DNA of 64,000 nt from Paracoccus sp041927875. GTDB lineage: Bacteria > Pseudomonadota > Alphaproteobacteria > Rhodobacterales > Rhodobacteraceae. Location of the stretch: assembly GCF_041927875.1 (NCBI RefSeq), contig NZ_JBHFHN010000005.1. The stretch is one strand, 5' to 3'. Below the pieces are notes generated by a model. The model did not search any database. It saw only the letters and a program-made list of their open reading frames with translations, and had not been told where the DNA came from. Position 1 is the first letter of the stretch; each line of letters starts with the position of its first letter. Shown here one piece after another: positions 44,916-53,536 of the stretch. Position numbers and translations under genes: made by a program.

Positions 44916-46095
44916 GGGCCTCGCGCGTGGTCAGATAGATCGCAAGGCCAAGGGCCAGCGGGATCAGGAAGAACAGGAACAGATGGCCGAAGGCGGCCTG
45001 TGGCGGCAAGTCCGCACCGGCCTGATAAACCGCTCGTGATCCGAACTGATAGAGGCCGACCCCGCCGATCGACACCATGTTCAGGAAGGTCACGCCGCGC
45101 CCGACCAGATGCGGCGGCAGAAAGGCGCGGCCATGCGCCATCAGGATCGGATAGGACGAGCCGAAGAACCCCATCAGCGCCAGGGCCACGATCACCGTGC
45201 CCAGACCGGCCCCCGGCAGCAGCCACAGCGCGGCCAGCACCAACAGCAGCCCGGCGTTGACGATCAGCACCGCGCGCTTCAACCCGCCCAGTCGCTTGGC
45301 CAGTGGCCCCATCAGAAAACTGCCCGCAACCATCGCCAGCCCCATCGCCAGCGTCGCCCAGCCGATCATCGCGCTGTCGGCGCCATGCACCCGGTCCAGA
45401 TAGGGCGCGGCCCACAGTCCCCGGATCGCGGCCACGGCGGCATAGTTGACCGACAACAGCGGCAGGATCGCCCACAGCGCGGGCAGCGCCAGCACGTCGC
45501 GCAAGCGGCCCTGTGGCACGCTGCCATCGCGCGGCAGGGGGGCCGGGTCGCGCACCCACAGCCGGGTCAGCGCCGCAACCGCCAGCGTCACCACCGCCAG
45601 CCCCCACAGGGTTTCGCGCCAGCCGGCGGCCTTGATGACCCAGACCAGCGGCGCGGCGCCCAGGATGTTGCCCAGGCTGCCGATGCCCACCACGACCCCC
45701 GCCAGCGTGCCGAACAAGGCGGGCGGATAGGCGCGGGCGAAGATGTAATACGACCCCATCAGCACCGGCGAACAGCCGATGCCGATCAGCACCATGGCGA
45801 TGTGGATCGACCACGGCCCGCTGGCCAGAGCAAAGACCGCCGCCCCGCCCGCCCCGCCGATGGCCAGCAGCACCGCCACCGTCCGCGCCGGGCCGAACCG
45901 GTCCAGCGCCCAGCCGACCGGGATCTGCATCAGCGCGAAGGCCACGAACCACAGCCCGGATGAGACCGCTAGATCCTCGGCCCCCACGCCCAGCTCGCGT
46001 TCCAGCGTCGGCGTCAGGACGGCAAGAAACGCGCGGTAGAACTGGCTTAGGACATAGCCCAGCACCAGCATCGCAATTCCGGCATTGATCGGCAT
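44905..46095 (-). CDS. MFS transporter
   Basis: A 396-residue membrane protein with about 12 hydrophobic helices and the MFS signature between helices 2 and 3 (GWALDRFGPARTVAVLL). Helix 4-5 has GIGCSPVLMGSYYIFARAYPP. Substrate unknown. It is the first gene of a minus-strand trio with two glycosyltransferases that overlap it, but transport of a glycan precursor is only a guess. Confidence 0.85.
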   Translation of the reverse strand: MPINAGIAMLVLGYVLSQFYRAFLAVLTPTLERELGVGAEDLAVSSGLWFVAFALMQIPVGWALDRFGPARTVAVLLAIGGAGGAAVFALASGPWSIHIAMVLIGIGCSPVLMGSYYIFARAYPPALFGTLAGVVVGIGSLGNILGAAPLVWVIKAAGWRETLWGLAVVTLAVAALTRLWVRDPAPLPRDGSVPQGRLRDVLALPALWAILPLLSVNYAAVAAIRGLWAAPYLDRVHGADSAMIGWATLAMGLAMVAGSFLMGPLAKRLGGLKRAVLIVNAGLLLVLAALWLLPGAGLGTVIVALALMGFFGSSYPILMAHGRAFLPPHLVGRGVTFLNMVSIGGVGLYQFGSRAVYQAGADLPPQAAFGHLFLFFLIPLALGLAIYLTTREARDA

Positions 46096-46162
46096 GGCGG
46101 ACCCCTTTCACGGGCAGGCTGGCGCAGCGGCCCGGCGGGTGCAAGGGGTGGCGGCTGCGGAT

Positions 46163-46209
46163 GAGTATTTGGGAGCAGAAGTATCAGCTTCTTCTGTTCC
46201 CAAATACTC
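46163..46209. terminator. Long inverted repeat, probable terminator
   Basis: Two 19-base arms, GAGTATTTGGGAGCAGAAG and CTTCTGTTCCCAAATACTC, match at 18 of 19 positions (the other is a G-U pair in one strand) around a nine-base loop. It lies between the end of mogA and the start of the MFS gene. The AT-rich arms within a GC-rich region suggest a dispersed terminator-like element. Confidence 0.6.
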
Positions 46210-46218
46210 AGGCCAGCG

Positions 46219-46764
46219 TTACGCCTTGGGGCGGAACGCGGCGATCCGCGCGGGGTCGGTCTCGATCCGCGCGGCGCCGATCAGGTCAAGGCAATAGGGC
46301 ACGGCGGCGAAGACCGCATCCAGGCAGGTGGCAATGGCCGAGGGCTTGCCGGGGATGGTGATGATCAGACTTTGCCCGGCGATCCCCGCCGATTGCCGCG
46401 ACAGGATCGCGGTTGGCACCTCGCGCAAGCTGGCGCGGCGCATTTCCTCGCCAAAGCCGTCCAGAACCTTGTCCAGCACATCGGCCACGCCCTCGGGGGT
46501 TTCGTCGCGCGGCGCGGGGCCGGTGCCGCCGGTGACAAGGATCAGGTCGGCCCGGTTGGCGACCAGCCCGCGCAGGGTTTCGGCCACCGAGTGCCGCCCG
46601 TCCGGGATGATGACGCGGGTGATCTCCATCGGGCTGGTCACGACCCCGCGCAGATAGGCCTCGGCACCCGGCCCGCCCTTGTCTTCATATTCGCCGCGGC
46701 TGGCGCGGTCCGACACGGTGACGATGCTGATGCGGGCAGTGGTGGGTTGGGTCATGATGGTCAT
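46219..46764 (-). CDS. mogA: Molybdopterin adenylyltransferase MogA
   Basis: MogA adenylates molybdopterin ahead of molybdenum insertion. The 181-residue protein matches the family along its length: ISIVTVSDRASRGEYEDKGGP, TRVIIPDGRHSV, LVTGGTGPAPRDETPEGV, EMRRASLREVPTAILSRQSAGI, LIITIPGKPSAI and the ending AAFRPKA. The start may be 46764 or the Met at 46755. A 315-base gap separates it from nrdF. Confidence 0.93.
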   Translation of the reverse strand: MTIMTQPTTARISIVTVSDRASRGEYEDKGGPGAEAYLRGVVTSPMEITRVIIPDGRHSVAETLRGLVANRADLILVTGGTGPAPRDETPEGVADVLDKVLDGFGEEMRRASLREVPTAILSRQSAGIAGQSLIITIPGKPSAIATCLDAVFAAVPYCLDLIGAARIETDPARIAAFRPKA

Positions 46765-47079
46765 CGCTCATGTTGCAGGGTCTGATCAGGTCATGACCCT
46801 GGGGTGGTTCCTGGATCTGCTGTGGATTGCGCCGCGCGTCGTCGATGAACCCTATATCAAGGCGACGGGCAGCGCCATGTCGGGCCGGTCGGCAACCCTG
46901 GCGACCATCCCGCCATATCGACATGGACGAATTGGTCGCAACCCTTCGTGGACGCGTTTCCGCCCATGATCCGCCATCGGGGCGCTTGCAGGGCGCCGCC
47001 CGTCAGCCCCGCGCGGGACGGCGCGGGGGCAGCCTCAATCACACCCGAAACTGCCGTGGGAGCGGGCGCTCGGTCGCTC
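46765..47079. other. Intergenic region without recognised gene
   Basis: The 315 bases between mogA and nrdF hold no reading frame that I can support by codon pattern, Shine-Dalgarno or family match. It should contain the mogA promoter and the 3' end of the nrd transcript. A GC-rich stretch with partial self-complementarity (CCGCGCGGG region near 47014) could be part of a terminator, but no T-run follows on the minus strand. Confidence 0.5.
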
Positions 47080-48066
47080 TCAGAAATCCCAATCCTCATC
47101 CTCGGTGGCGACCGCCTTGCCGATGACATAGGACGACCCCGAACCAGAGAAGAAATCATGGTTTTCGCTGTCCGGCGACAGCGCGGCAAGGATCGCGGGG
47201 TTCACCGCGCAGGCGGAATCGGGAAACAGCGCCTCATATCCCAGGTTTTGCAGCGCCTTGTTGGCGTTATAGTGCAAAAAGGCCTTCACGTCCTCGGTCA
47301 GGCCGATCCCGTCATACAGCTCCTCGGTATAACGCGCCTCGATCTCGTAAAGATCATAGAGCAGCGAAAATGCGAAAGCCTTCAGATCTTCGCGGGCAGC
47401 TTCGGGCAAGCGTTCCACCGCGCGCTGATATTTGTAGCCGATGTAATAGCCGTGGATCGCCTCATCGCGGATGATCAGGCGGATCAGATCGGCGGTATTG
47501 GTCAGCTTGGCGCGGCTCGACCAATACATCGGCAGATAGAAGCCGGAATAAAACAGGAAGCTTTCCAGAAACACGCTGGCAATCTTGCGCTTCAGCGGAT
47601 GTGACGGGGCATCATATTCGTTGATGATCAGCCGGGCCTTTTGCTGAAGATGGGGGTTCTCGGCCGACCAGCGGAACGCCTCATCCACCTCGGGGGTCTG
47701 GCACAAGGTCGAAAAGACCGAGGAATAGGACCGCGCATGCACCGCCTCCATGAAGGCGATGTTGGTCAGCACCGCCTCCTCATGTGCTGTCTGCGCATCC
47801 GGCAACAGCGAGATGGCCCCGACCGTGTTCTGGATCGTGTCCAGCAGCGTCAGCCCGGTGAACACCCGGATGGTCAGGGTCTGCTCCTCGGGGCGTAGCG
47901 TCGCCCAACTGGGCAGGTCGTTGGACAATGGCACCTTCTCGGGCAGCCAGAAGTTCACCGTCAGCCGGTTCCAGACCTCCAGATCCTTGTCATCCTCAAG
48001 CCGGTTCCAGTTGATCGCCGCAGGCACGACGCGGGTGGCCTGATCTTTGGTCTTATGGTCTTTCAT
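47080..48066 (-). CDS. nrdF: Class Ib ribonucleotide reductase beta subunit NrdF
   Basis: The small subunit, which holds the dimetal (Mn or Fe) tyrosyl-radical cofactor. The 328-residue protein has INWNRLEDDKDLEVWNRLT at the start, then the metal-ligand regions around HEEAVLTNIAFMEAVHARSYSSVF and IRDEAIHGYYIGYKYQ, and a C-terminal tail EDEDWDF that docks on NrdE. It is the last gene of nrdHIEF; 83 bases with a hairpin lie between it and nrdE. Expression should follow the cobalamin riboswitch upstream of nrdH. Confidence 0.97.
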   Translation of the reverse strand: MKDHKTKDQATRVVPAAINWNRLEDDKDLEVWNRLTVNFWLPEKVPLSNDLPSWATLRPEEQTLTIRVFTGLTLLDTIQNTVGAISLLPDAQTAHEEAVLTNIAFMEAVHARSYSSVFSTLCQTPEVDEAFRWSAENPHLQQKARLIINEYDAPSHPLKRKIASVFLESFLFYSGFYLPMYWSSRAKLTNTADLIRLIIRDEAIHGYYIGYKYQRAVERLPEAAREDLKAFAFSLLYDLYEIEARYTEELYDGIGLTEDVKAFLHYNANKALQNLGYEALFPDSACAVNPAILAALSPDSENHDFFSGSGSSYVIGKAVATEDEDWDF

Positions 48067-48076
48067 GGCGGGGCTC

Positions 48077-48128
48077 TTTCTTCTTGGCCTAAATATCTTC
48101 GGGGGTCCGGGGGGAAGAAGGCCCCCGG
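48077..48128 (-). other. nrdE-nrdF intergenic hairpin and TTCTTCTTGGCC motif
   Basis: CCGGGGG (48107-48113) and CCCCCGG (48122-48128) form a seven-base-pair stem. Next to it, 48077-48100 reads on the minus strand as GAAGATATTTAGGCCAAGAA and onward, a purine-rich, AT-rich motif of the kind often seen at gene ends in Rhodobacteraceae. It may adjust the NrdE:NrdF ratio. Confidence 0.4.
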
Positions 48129-48149
48129 TTCGCCCCGATCGGTCCTGTG

Positions 48150-50288
48150 TCACAGGGTGCAGGACACGCAGCCCTGGACCTCGGTCCCCTCCAGCGCGGT
48201 CTGGCGCAGCCGGACGTAATAGATGGTCTTGATCCCCTTGCGCCAGGCAAGGATCTGGGCGCGGTTGATGTCGCGCGTGGTCGCCTCGGCCGGGAAGAAC
48301 AGCGTCAGCGACAGGCCCTGATCGACATGTTCGGTCGCCGCCGCATAGGTTTCGATCAGCGCCTCGGGGCCGATCTCATAGGCGTCGCGGTAATAGTCCA
48401 GATTGTCATTGGTCATGAACGGCGCCGGATAATAGACGCGGCCGATCTTGCCCTCTTTGCGGACCTCGATCTTTGACACGATCGGGTGGATCGAGCTGGT
48501 CGAGTTGTTGATGTAACTGATCGACCCGGTGGGCGGCACGGCCTGAAGATTGCGGTTGTACAGCCCGTCCGCCATCACCGCGTCCTTCAAGGCGGCCCAA
48601 TCGTCCCGATTCGGTAGCGTGACGCCGAAGCGGTCGAACAGTGCGGCCACCTCGGGCGTTTCCGGCAGCCAGTCGCGGGTGACGTATTTGTCAAAGAACG
48701 CCCCGTCGGCATATTTCGATTTTTCAAAGCCCGTGAAGCTGTGCCCCCGCTCACGCGCCAATGCGTTCGACGTCCGCAGCGCGTGATAGGCGACGGCGGC
48801 AAAATAGCAGCGGGTGAAATCCACCCCCTCGGCACTGCCGTAATGGATGCGTTCGCGCGCAAGGAAGCCGTGCAGGTTCATCTGGCCAAGGCCGACGGCA
48901 TGGGCCTCGTCATTGCCGCGCCGGATCGAGGGCACGCTATCGATGGCCGACATTTCCGACACCGCCGTCAGCGCCCGGATCGCGTGGCCGACCGTCGCGC
49001 CGAAATCGGGGCCGTCCATCACCGCCGCGATATTCAGCGACCCCAGGTTGCAGGAAATATCGGTGCCCAGATGCGCATAGCCAAGATCGTCGTGATAGGT
49101 GCTGGCCTCATTGACCTGAAGGATCTCGCTGCACAGGTTCGACATGGTGATCCGCCCGTGGATCGGGTTGGCGCGGTTCACCGTGTCCTCGAACATGATA
49201 TAGGGATAGCCCGATTCAAACTGGATTTCGGCCAGCGTCTGAAAGAAGGCGCGGGCGTTGATCTTGCGCTTGCGGATGCGCTTGTCGTCGACCATCTCGT
49301 CATATTTCTCGGTGACCGAAATCTCCGAGAAGGGCACGCCATAGACGCGCTGGATGTCGTGCGGGCTGAACAGATACATGTCCTCGTTGCGCCGGGCCAG
49401 ATCGAAGGTCACATCGGGGATGACCACGCCCAGGCTGAGCGTCTTGATGCGGATCTTCTCGTCTGCATTCTCGCGCTTGGTATCCAGGAACCGCAGGATG
49501 TCGGGATGGTGGGCGTTCAGATAGACCGCCCCCGCGCCCTGCCGCGCGCCCAACTGGTTGGCATAGGAAAAGCTGTCCTCAAGCAGCTTCATCACCGGGA
49601 TAACGCCCGAGGACTGGTTTTCGATGCCTTTGATGGGCGCGCCGTTTTCGCGGATATTGGTCAGCATCAACGCGACGCCGCCGCCGCGTTTCGACAGTTG
49701 CAACGACGAGTTGATGGCCCGCCCGATGGATTCCATGTTGTCCTCGACCCGCAGCAGGAAACAGGAAATCAGTTCCCCCCGCGATGCCTTGCCGGCATTC
49801 AGGAAGGTCGGCGTGGCGGGCTGGAACCGGCCCGAGATGATCTCGTCCATCAGCGTCATCGCCTGCGCCTCGTCGCCCCGCGCCAGCGTCAGGGCGACCA
49901 TCACCACGCGGTCCTCGTAGCGCTCAAGATAGCGCTGCCCGTCGCGGGTCTTCAGCGTATAGGCAGTGTAGTATTTGAACGCGCCCAGAAAGGTCGGGAA
50001 CCGGAACTTGCGGGCATAGGCCGCATCCCAGATCGCGCGCTGGAAGTTCCGCGAATACTGATCCAGCACCGCAGGGTCATAGTAGCCCTCGGCCACCAGA
50101 TAGCCCAGCTTTTCATCCAGGCTGTGAAAGAACACCGTGTTCTGGTTCACATGCTGAAGGAAATACTGCCGGACGGCGCGGCGATCCGCGTCGAACCGGA
50201 TCGCGCCGTCTTCGTCGTACAGATTCAGCATGGCGTTCAGCGCGTGGTAATCCAGCGCCTCGGCCTGCGTCAGGCGGTCATCGAGCAT
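48150..50288 (-). CDS. nrdE: Class Ib ribonucleotide reductase alpha subunit NrdE
   Basis: The catalytic subunit that reduces ribonucleoside diphosphates. The 712-residue protein lacks the N-terminal ATP cone of class Ia, as expected for NrdE. Visible features are the family N-terminus DYHALNAMLNLYD, PATPTFLNAGK, SCFLLRVEDNMESIGRAI, SNLCSEI (radical and cysteine region) and the C-terminal cysteine pair in GCVSCTL that exchanges with NrdH. The start at 50288 overlaps the nrdI end by 19 bases. Confidence 0.97.
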   Translation of the reverse strand: MLDDRLTQAEALDYHALNAMLNLYDEDGAIRFDADRRAVRQYFLQHVNQNTVFFHSLDEKLGYLVAEGYYDPAVLDQYSRNFQRAIWDAAYARKFRFPTFLGAFKYYTAYTLKTRDGQRYLERYEDRVVMVALTLARGDEAQAMTLMDEIISGRFQPATPTFLNAGKASRGELISCFLLRVEDNMESIGRAINSSLQLSKRGGGVALMLTNIRENGAPIKGIENQSSGVIPVMKLLEDSFSYANQLGARQGAGAVYLNAHHPDILRFLDTKRENADEKIRIKTLSLGVVIPDVTFDLARRNEDMYLFSPHDIQRVYGVPFSEISVTEKYDEMVDDKRIRKRKINARAFFQTLAEIQFESGYPYIMFEDTVNRANPIHGRITMSNLCSEILQVNEASTYHDDLGYAHLGTDISCNLGSLNIAAVMDGPDFGATVGHAIRALTAVSEMSAIDSVPSIRRGNDEAHAVGLGQMNLHGFLARERIHYGSAEGVDFTRCYFAAVAYHALRTSNALARERGHSFTGFEKSKYADGAFFDKYVTRDWLPETPEVAALFDRFGVTLPNRDDWAALKDAVMADGLYNRNLQAVPPTGSISYINNSTSSIHPIVSKIEVRKEGKIGRVYYPAPFMTNDNLDYYRDAYEIGPEALIETYAAATEHVDQGLSLTLFFPAEATTRDINRAQILAWRKGIKTIYYVRLRQTALEGTEVQGCVSCTL

Positions 50289-50686
50289 GTGGTTCTCCAG
50301 AATGTGCCCAGCCCGGCGCGGATGCGGGTGATGTCGGTCTCGGTTCCGGCCAGCTCGAACCGATACAGCACGGGCACGCCGCATTTTTCCGCCAGCAGAT
50401 CGCCGGCACAGGCGAACAGTCGCCCGAAGTTGCGGTTGCCGCTGGCGATGACGCCGCGCAGCAGGGCGCGGCGGCGCGGCTCGTTCAGAAAGCGGATCAC
50501 CTGCGGCGCGACCGCCCCGCGGCCCATCCCGTCGGCATAGGTCGGGGTGATCAGCACATAGGGCTGGGCAGGCTCGGGCATCGGGTCCGCGATCGCAACG
50601 GGGATGCGGTCCGCGACGATCCCCAGCCGTTTGATCAGGCTGTGCGTATTGCCCGACGTCGATGAATAATAGACCAGCCCGCCCAT
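50270..50686 (-). CDS. nrdI: Flavodoxin-like NrdI
   Basis: NrdI is a small flavoprotein that supplies the oxidant for assembling the dimanganese-tyrosyl cofactor of NrdF. The 138-residue protein has the FMN-binding loop YYSSTSGNTHSL at the N-terminus, TPTYADGMGRGAVAPQVIRFL and SGNRNFGRLFACAGD. It lies between nrdH and nrdE; it ends inside the nrdE coding sequence. Confidence 0.95.
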   Translation of the reverse strand: MGGLVYYSSTSGNTHSLIKRLGIVADRIPVAIADPMPEPAQPYVLITPTYADGMGRGAVAPQVIRFLNEPRRRALLRGVIASGNRNFGRLFACAGDLLAEKCGVPVLYRFELAGTETDITRIRAGLGTFWRTTCSMTA

Positions 50687-50690
50687 CGGA

Positions 50691-50912
50691 TCAGGCCAGC
50701 CGCCCAATCAGATCAGGGCGAAAGCCGGCCCAGTGGTTATCGCCCGCGATCACCACCGGCACCTGCCGATAGCCAAGTTCCCTGACATGGGCAAAGGCGG
50801 CCGCATCCTCGGTCAGGTCGATGACACGGTAGTCAAGCCCGCGCGCGGCAAGCGCACGGGTGGTGGCCGTGCACTGCACGCAAGCCGGTTTGGAATATAC
50901 GGTGATGGTCAT
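50691..50912 (-). CDS. nrdH: Glutaredoxin-like NrdH-redoxin
   Basis: NrdH is the thiol redoxin that reduces NrdE. The 73-residue protein has ITVYSKPACVQCTATTRAL with the CVQC active site (residues 11-14) and the cis-proline region VPVVIAGDNHWAGFRPD. It is the first gene of nrdHIEF, about 118 bases after the riboswitch aptamer. The start at 50912 gives the usual MTITVYSKP terminus. Confidence 0.95.
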   Translation of the reverse strand: MTITVYSKPACVQCTATTRALAARGLDYRVIDLTEDAAAFAHVRELGYRQVPVVIAGDNHWAGFRPDLIGRLA

Positions 50913-51029
50913 CTGTCCCTCGTTCTGCATTGTTCGGGCCGGGACAGGCTCGCGACAGCGGCGGGCTGGCCCACCACGGATCGCACACGCTGCCCAAGGC
51001 CCACCGCCTTTGGTCGTTGTCGTCTGTCA

Positions 51030-51186
51030 CGGCAGGTCTCCTGACTTGCGGGTCGGGGCTAGGCTGGCCTTCCCGGGCAAGGCCCAGTGGCGTTTCAGCG
51101 TCGCTCGCCGCTTACAGTTGCGGGGGCAGTGCCGGATTTGAACCGGCTTCCCTCTTTCCTCTTCGAGTCGCCCCGAAGAACCATGA
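51030..51186 (-). promoter_or_regulatory. Adenosylcobalamin riboswitch ahead of nrdHIEF
   Basis: On the minus strand the aptamer blocks read in order: AAAGAGGGAAGCCGG, TGCCCCCGCAACTGTAAGCGG, the B12 box ACGCCACTGGGCC, CGGGAAGGCC, and CCGCAAGTCAGGAGACC at 51034-51050. It lies between a good promoter (51194-51222) and nrdH. About 118 bases of leader follow and contain the expression platform. Inference: when coenzyme B12 is plentiful the class Ib reductase is turned down, so a B12-dependent class II enzyme should exist elsewhere in the genome. Confidence 0.94.
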
Positions 51187-51193
51187 CCCAAGC

Positions 51194-51222
51194 ATTAGGC
51201 GCACCTTGGGTGTGGATGTCAA
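51194..51222 (-). promoter_or_regulatory. Promoter of the nrdHIEF operon
   Basis: On the minus strand TTGACA (51217-51222) is followed after exactly 17 bases by CCTAAT (51194-51199). The predicted transcript start near 51187 coincides with the 5' end of the riboswitch. The perfect palindrome CAACATGTTG (51220-51229) overlaps the -35 and may be an operator, for example for NrdR, although it does not fully match the NrdR consensus. Confidence 0.7.
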
Positions 51223-51356
51223 CATGTTGTGTTCAGACCGCGACCATGGCGCCCGCCTGCGACATGATCGCCAGCCGGGTGCGCCGCGCCGATCCGCCCC
51301 TGCGCCTGAACTTCGGCCCAGGGCAGGGGCGGCTTGCACGCGGCCCAGCCGTTTAG

Positions 51357-51385
51357 TTGACTTTTAAAGTCGGATAACTTATCGC
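51357..51385 (+). promoter_or_regulatory. Probable iron-regulated promoter of the siderophore uptake operon
   Basis: TTGACT (51357-51362) and TTATCG (51379-51384) form a weak -35/-10 pair with a 16-base spacer. Overlapping the -35, GACTTT-T-AAAGTC (51359-51371) is a perfect inverted repeat and can also be read as TGA-N9-TCG, one base from the alphaproteobacterial iron box TGA-N9-TCA. It is the only AT-rich stretch before the receptor gene. Confidence 0.5.
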
Positions 51386-51448
51386 AGCCGAACGCCAGCC
51401 CGCCGCCAGCGCCCAGTGCCACAGTCACCGCCGCGACGGAGCGTCAGT

Positions 51449-53536
51449 ATGCCTTTCCCCCCCTTTTCCCGACCCTGCACCCTTATGGTCACGCTTCTGG
51501 CATCGGGGGCGGCGCTGCCGGTCGTGGTGCAAGGTGCCTGGGCGCAGGACACCATCGTTCTGGATGAAATCACCCTGAACGCCGAAAGCGGCGAGACACT
51601 GGCGCAGTCGGGTTATGTCGCCACGACCTCGCGGCAGGCGACCCGGCTGGACACCCCCGTGGCCGAGATCCCGCAGGCCGTTACCATCGTGACGCAGGCC
51701 CAGATCGAGGACCAAGCACCGCGCACGCTGAACGAAACCCTGACCTATGCGGCCAGTGCCAACCCCAACAATTACGGCGCCGACAGCCGTTTTGACGCCT
51801 TCACGCTGCGCGGCTTTCCGGCCTATTACAACGGCATCTTCCGCGACGGCCTGCGCCAGTTCAACGCGCCGACCGCGCTTTACAAGACCGAGCCTTACGG
51901 GATCGAGGGGCTGGCGATGCTCAAGGGGCCTGCCTCGTCGCTGTATGGCGTCAGCGGGCCGGGCGGGATCGTCAATCTGGTGACGAAACGGCCCAAGGAC
52001 GAACCCTATCACGAACTGGCCTTCACCACCGGCGCCAATGACCGCGCCCAGATCGCCGCCGACTGGTCCGGCCCGCTGAAGGATGACCGCTTCAGCTATC
52101 GCCTGACCGGGCTTTACCGGCAGGCCAATACCGATCTGGCTGGCTACGCCGATGACAAGACCTATTTCGCCCCGGCCCTGTCCTTTGACAATGGCGCCAC
52201 CCGCGCGACCCTTCTGGCCGAGGTGTCGCGCAGCGTGACCGGCGGCACGGCGGCATTCTTCAACCCCGCCTACGGGCAGGTCTCGGACCTGTATGAGGGC
52301 GACCCGGTCTATAACGACTTTACCCAGAACCAGTGGCGCCTGGGCTATGAGGTCGAACATGACCTGTCCGACAGCCTGACCCTGCGCCATGCCGGGCGGC
52401 TGGCCCATGTCGACATCGACCTGGAATACAGCGGCCATTATGCGGCGGGTTCGGCGCTGGCGCGATACTGGGGCCATTACGTCGAGGATCTTGACAGCGC
52501 CACCATCGACAGCTCGCTGGCGTGGCGGGGGACGACCGGGGCGGTCAGCCATGAGGTGCTGGCTGGGATCGACGTGACCCGCGCCGATTATTCCGCCCGC
52601 AGCCTGCTGGGCTATGTCTCGGCGGCCGATACGGCGGCGGCGGAAGTGCCGTTTGCCAACGCGCAAAAGACGACGCAAAGCGGGCTTTACCTGCATGACC
52701 AGATGACCATGGGCAACTGGCGCGCCTTTGCCAGCTTGCGCTTTGATCAGGTCGACACGACCTCGACCGCCGCCGATCTGACCCGCAGCACGCAGCGCGA
52801 CACCGGTCGGTCGGGGCGGCTTGGCCTCAGCTATCGCTGGGAATCGGGGCTGATGGCCTATGCCAATGTCTCGACCTCGTTCGCGCCGAATATCGGGGTC
52901 GTTCATGATGACGTGACCACCGATGTGACCCGACCGGCGCGCCCGACCGAGGCCACGCAGCGCGAGATCGGCCTGAAATACGCGCCCGAGGGCAGCAACA
53001 TGCTGCTGTCGGCGGCGCTGTTCGACATCGACCAGCGCGACGGGGTGGTGCTGGACGCCAGCACCGGGCGCAACAAGCAGCGCCAGCTTGACCTGAACAG
53101 CCGCGGGATCGAGCTTGAGGCCGCGGCGAACTGGGACAACGGCTGGTCGACCATCGCCAGCTATACCCATCAGCGGGTGCGGATCGAAAAGGGCGCGGCG
53201 GGCACCGTCGGGCGCGATCTGTCGGGCACACCGCGCGACATGCTGTCACTCTGGGGCCGGTATCAGGTGCAGCAGGGCGCGCTGGAGGGCCTGGCCGTCG
53301 GCGCCGGGGTCCGTTACGTCGGCAAAAGCTATGGCGACGATCAGAACGCCCTGCGCAACCCCGCCCGCAGCTTTGTCGATCTTGAGGTCAGCTATGACCT
53401 GCCGCAGATGCCGGGCGTTCGCGCGCAGCTGAACATCCGCAACCTCGCCGACCGGCGCGACCAGACCTGCACCTCCGGTTACTGCTACCGCGACGAGGGC
53501 CGGACCTGGACCGCCAGCCTGTCGAAGCGGTTCTGA
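51449..53536 (+). CDS. TonB-dependent siderophore receptor
   Basis: A 695-residue outer-membrane receptor. It has a signal peptide (MVTLLASGAALPVVVQGAWA ahead of the mature N-terminus), a likely TonB box (DTIVLDEI), the plug domain (about residues 45-190, with TPVAEIPQAVTIVTQAQI and the SLYGVSGPGGIVNLVTKRP segment) and a 22-strand type barrel ending in phenylalanine (SLSKRF). The 'TP.AEIPQ' plug pattern is typical of ferri-siderophore (FhuE/FpvA-like) receptors. The start at 51449 has GGAG upstream. It opens an operon with a siderophore permease and reductase. Confidence 0.93.
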   Translation: MPFPPFSRPCTLMVTLLASGAALPVVVQGAWAQDTIVLDEITLNAESGETLAQSGYVATTSRQATRLDTPVAEIPQAVTIVTQAQIEDQAPRTLNETLTYAASANPNNYGADSRFDAFTLRGFPAYYNGIFRDGLRQFNAPTALYKTEPYGIEGLAMLKGPASSLYGVSGPGGIVNLVTKRPKDEPYHELAFTTGANDRAQIAADWSGPLKDDRFSYRLTGLYRQANTDLAGYADDKTYFAPALSFDNGATRATLLAEVSRSVTGGTAAFFNPAYGQVSDLYEGDPVYNDFTQNQWRLGYEVEHDLSDSLTLRHAGRLAHVDIDLEYSGHYAAGSALARYWGHYVEDLDSATIDSSLAWRGTTGAVSHEVLAGIDVTRADYSARSLLGYVSAADTAAAEVPFANAQKTTQSGLYLHDQMTMGNWRAFASLRFDQVDTTSTAADLTRSTQRDTGRSGRLGLSYRWESGLMAYANVSTSFAPNIGVVHDDVTTDVTRPARPTEATQREIGLKYAPEGSNMLLSAALFDIDQRDGVVLDASTGRNKQRQLDLNSRGIELEAAANWDNGWSTIASYTHQRVRIEKGAAGTVGRDLSGTPRDMLSLWGRYQVQQGALEGLAVGAGVRYVGKSYGDDQNALRNPARSFVDLEVSYDLPQMPGVRAQLNIRNLADRRDQTCTSGYCYRDEGRTWTASLSKRF

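Noticed and set aside
46924..47126. Small plus-strand gene between mogA and nrdF
   Set aside because: Low-complexity arginine-rich translation, overlap with nrdF 3' end, no Shine-Dalgarno.
48741..50540. Long plus-strand reading frame opposite nrdE
   Set aside because: Antisense shadow of nrdE with a biased composition and no Shine-Dalgarno or recognisable domain.
50833..51030. Leader peptide gene starting at the end of the nrd riboswitch
   Set aside because: The frame runs through the expression platform and into nrdH in another frame, and no clear ribosome site precedes it.
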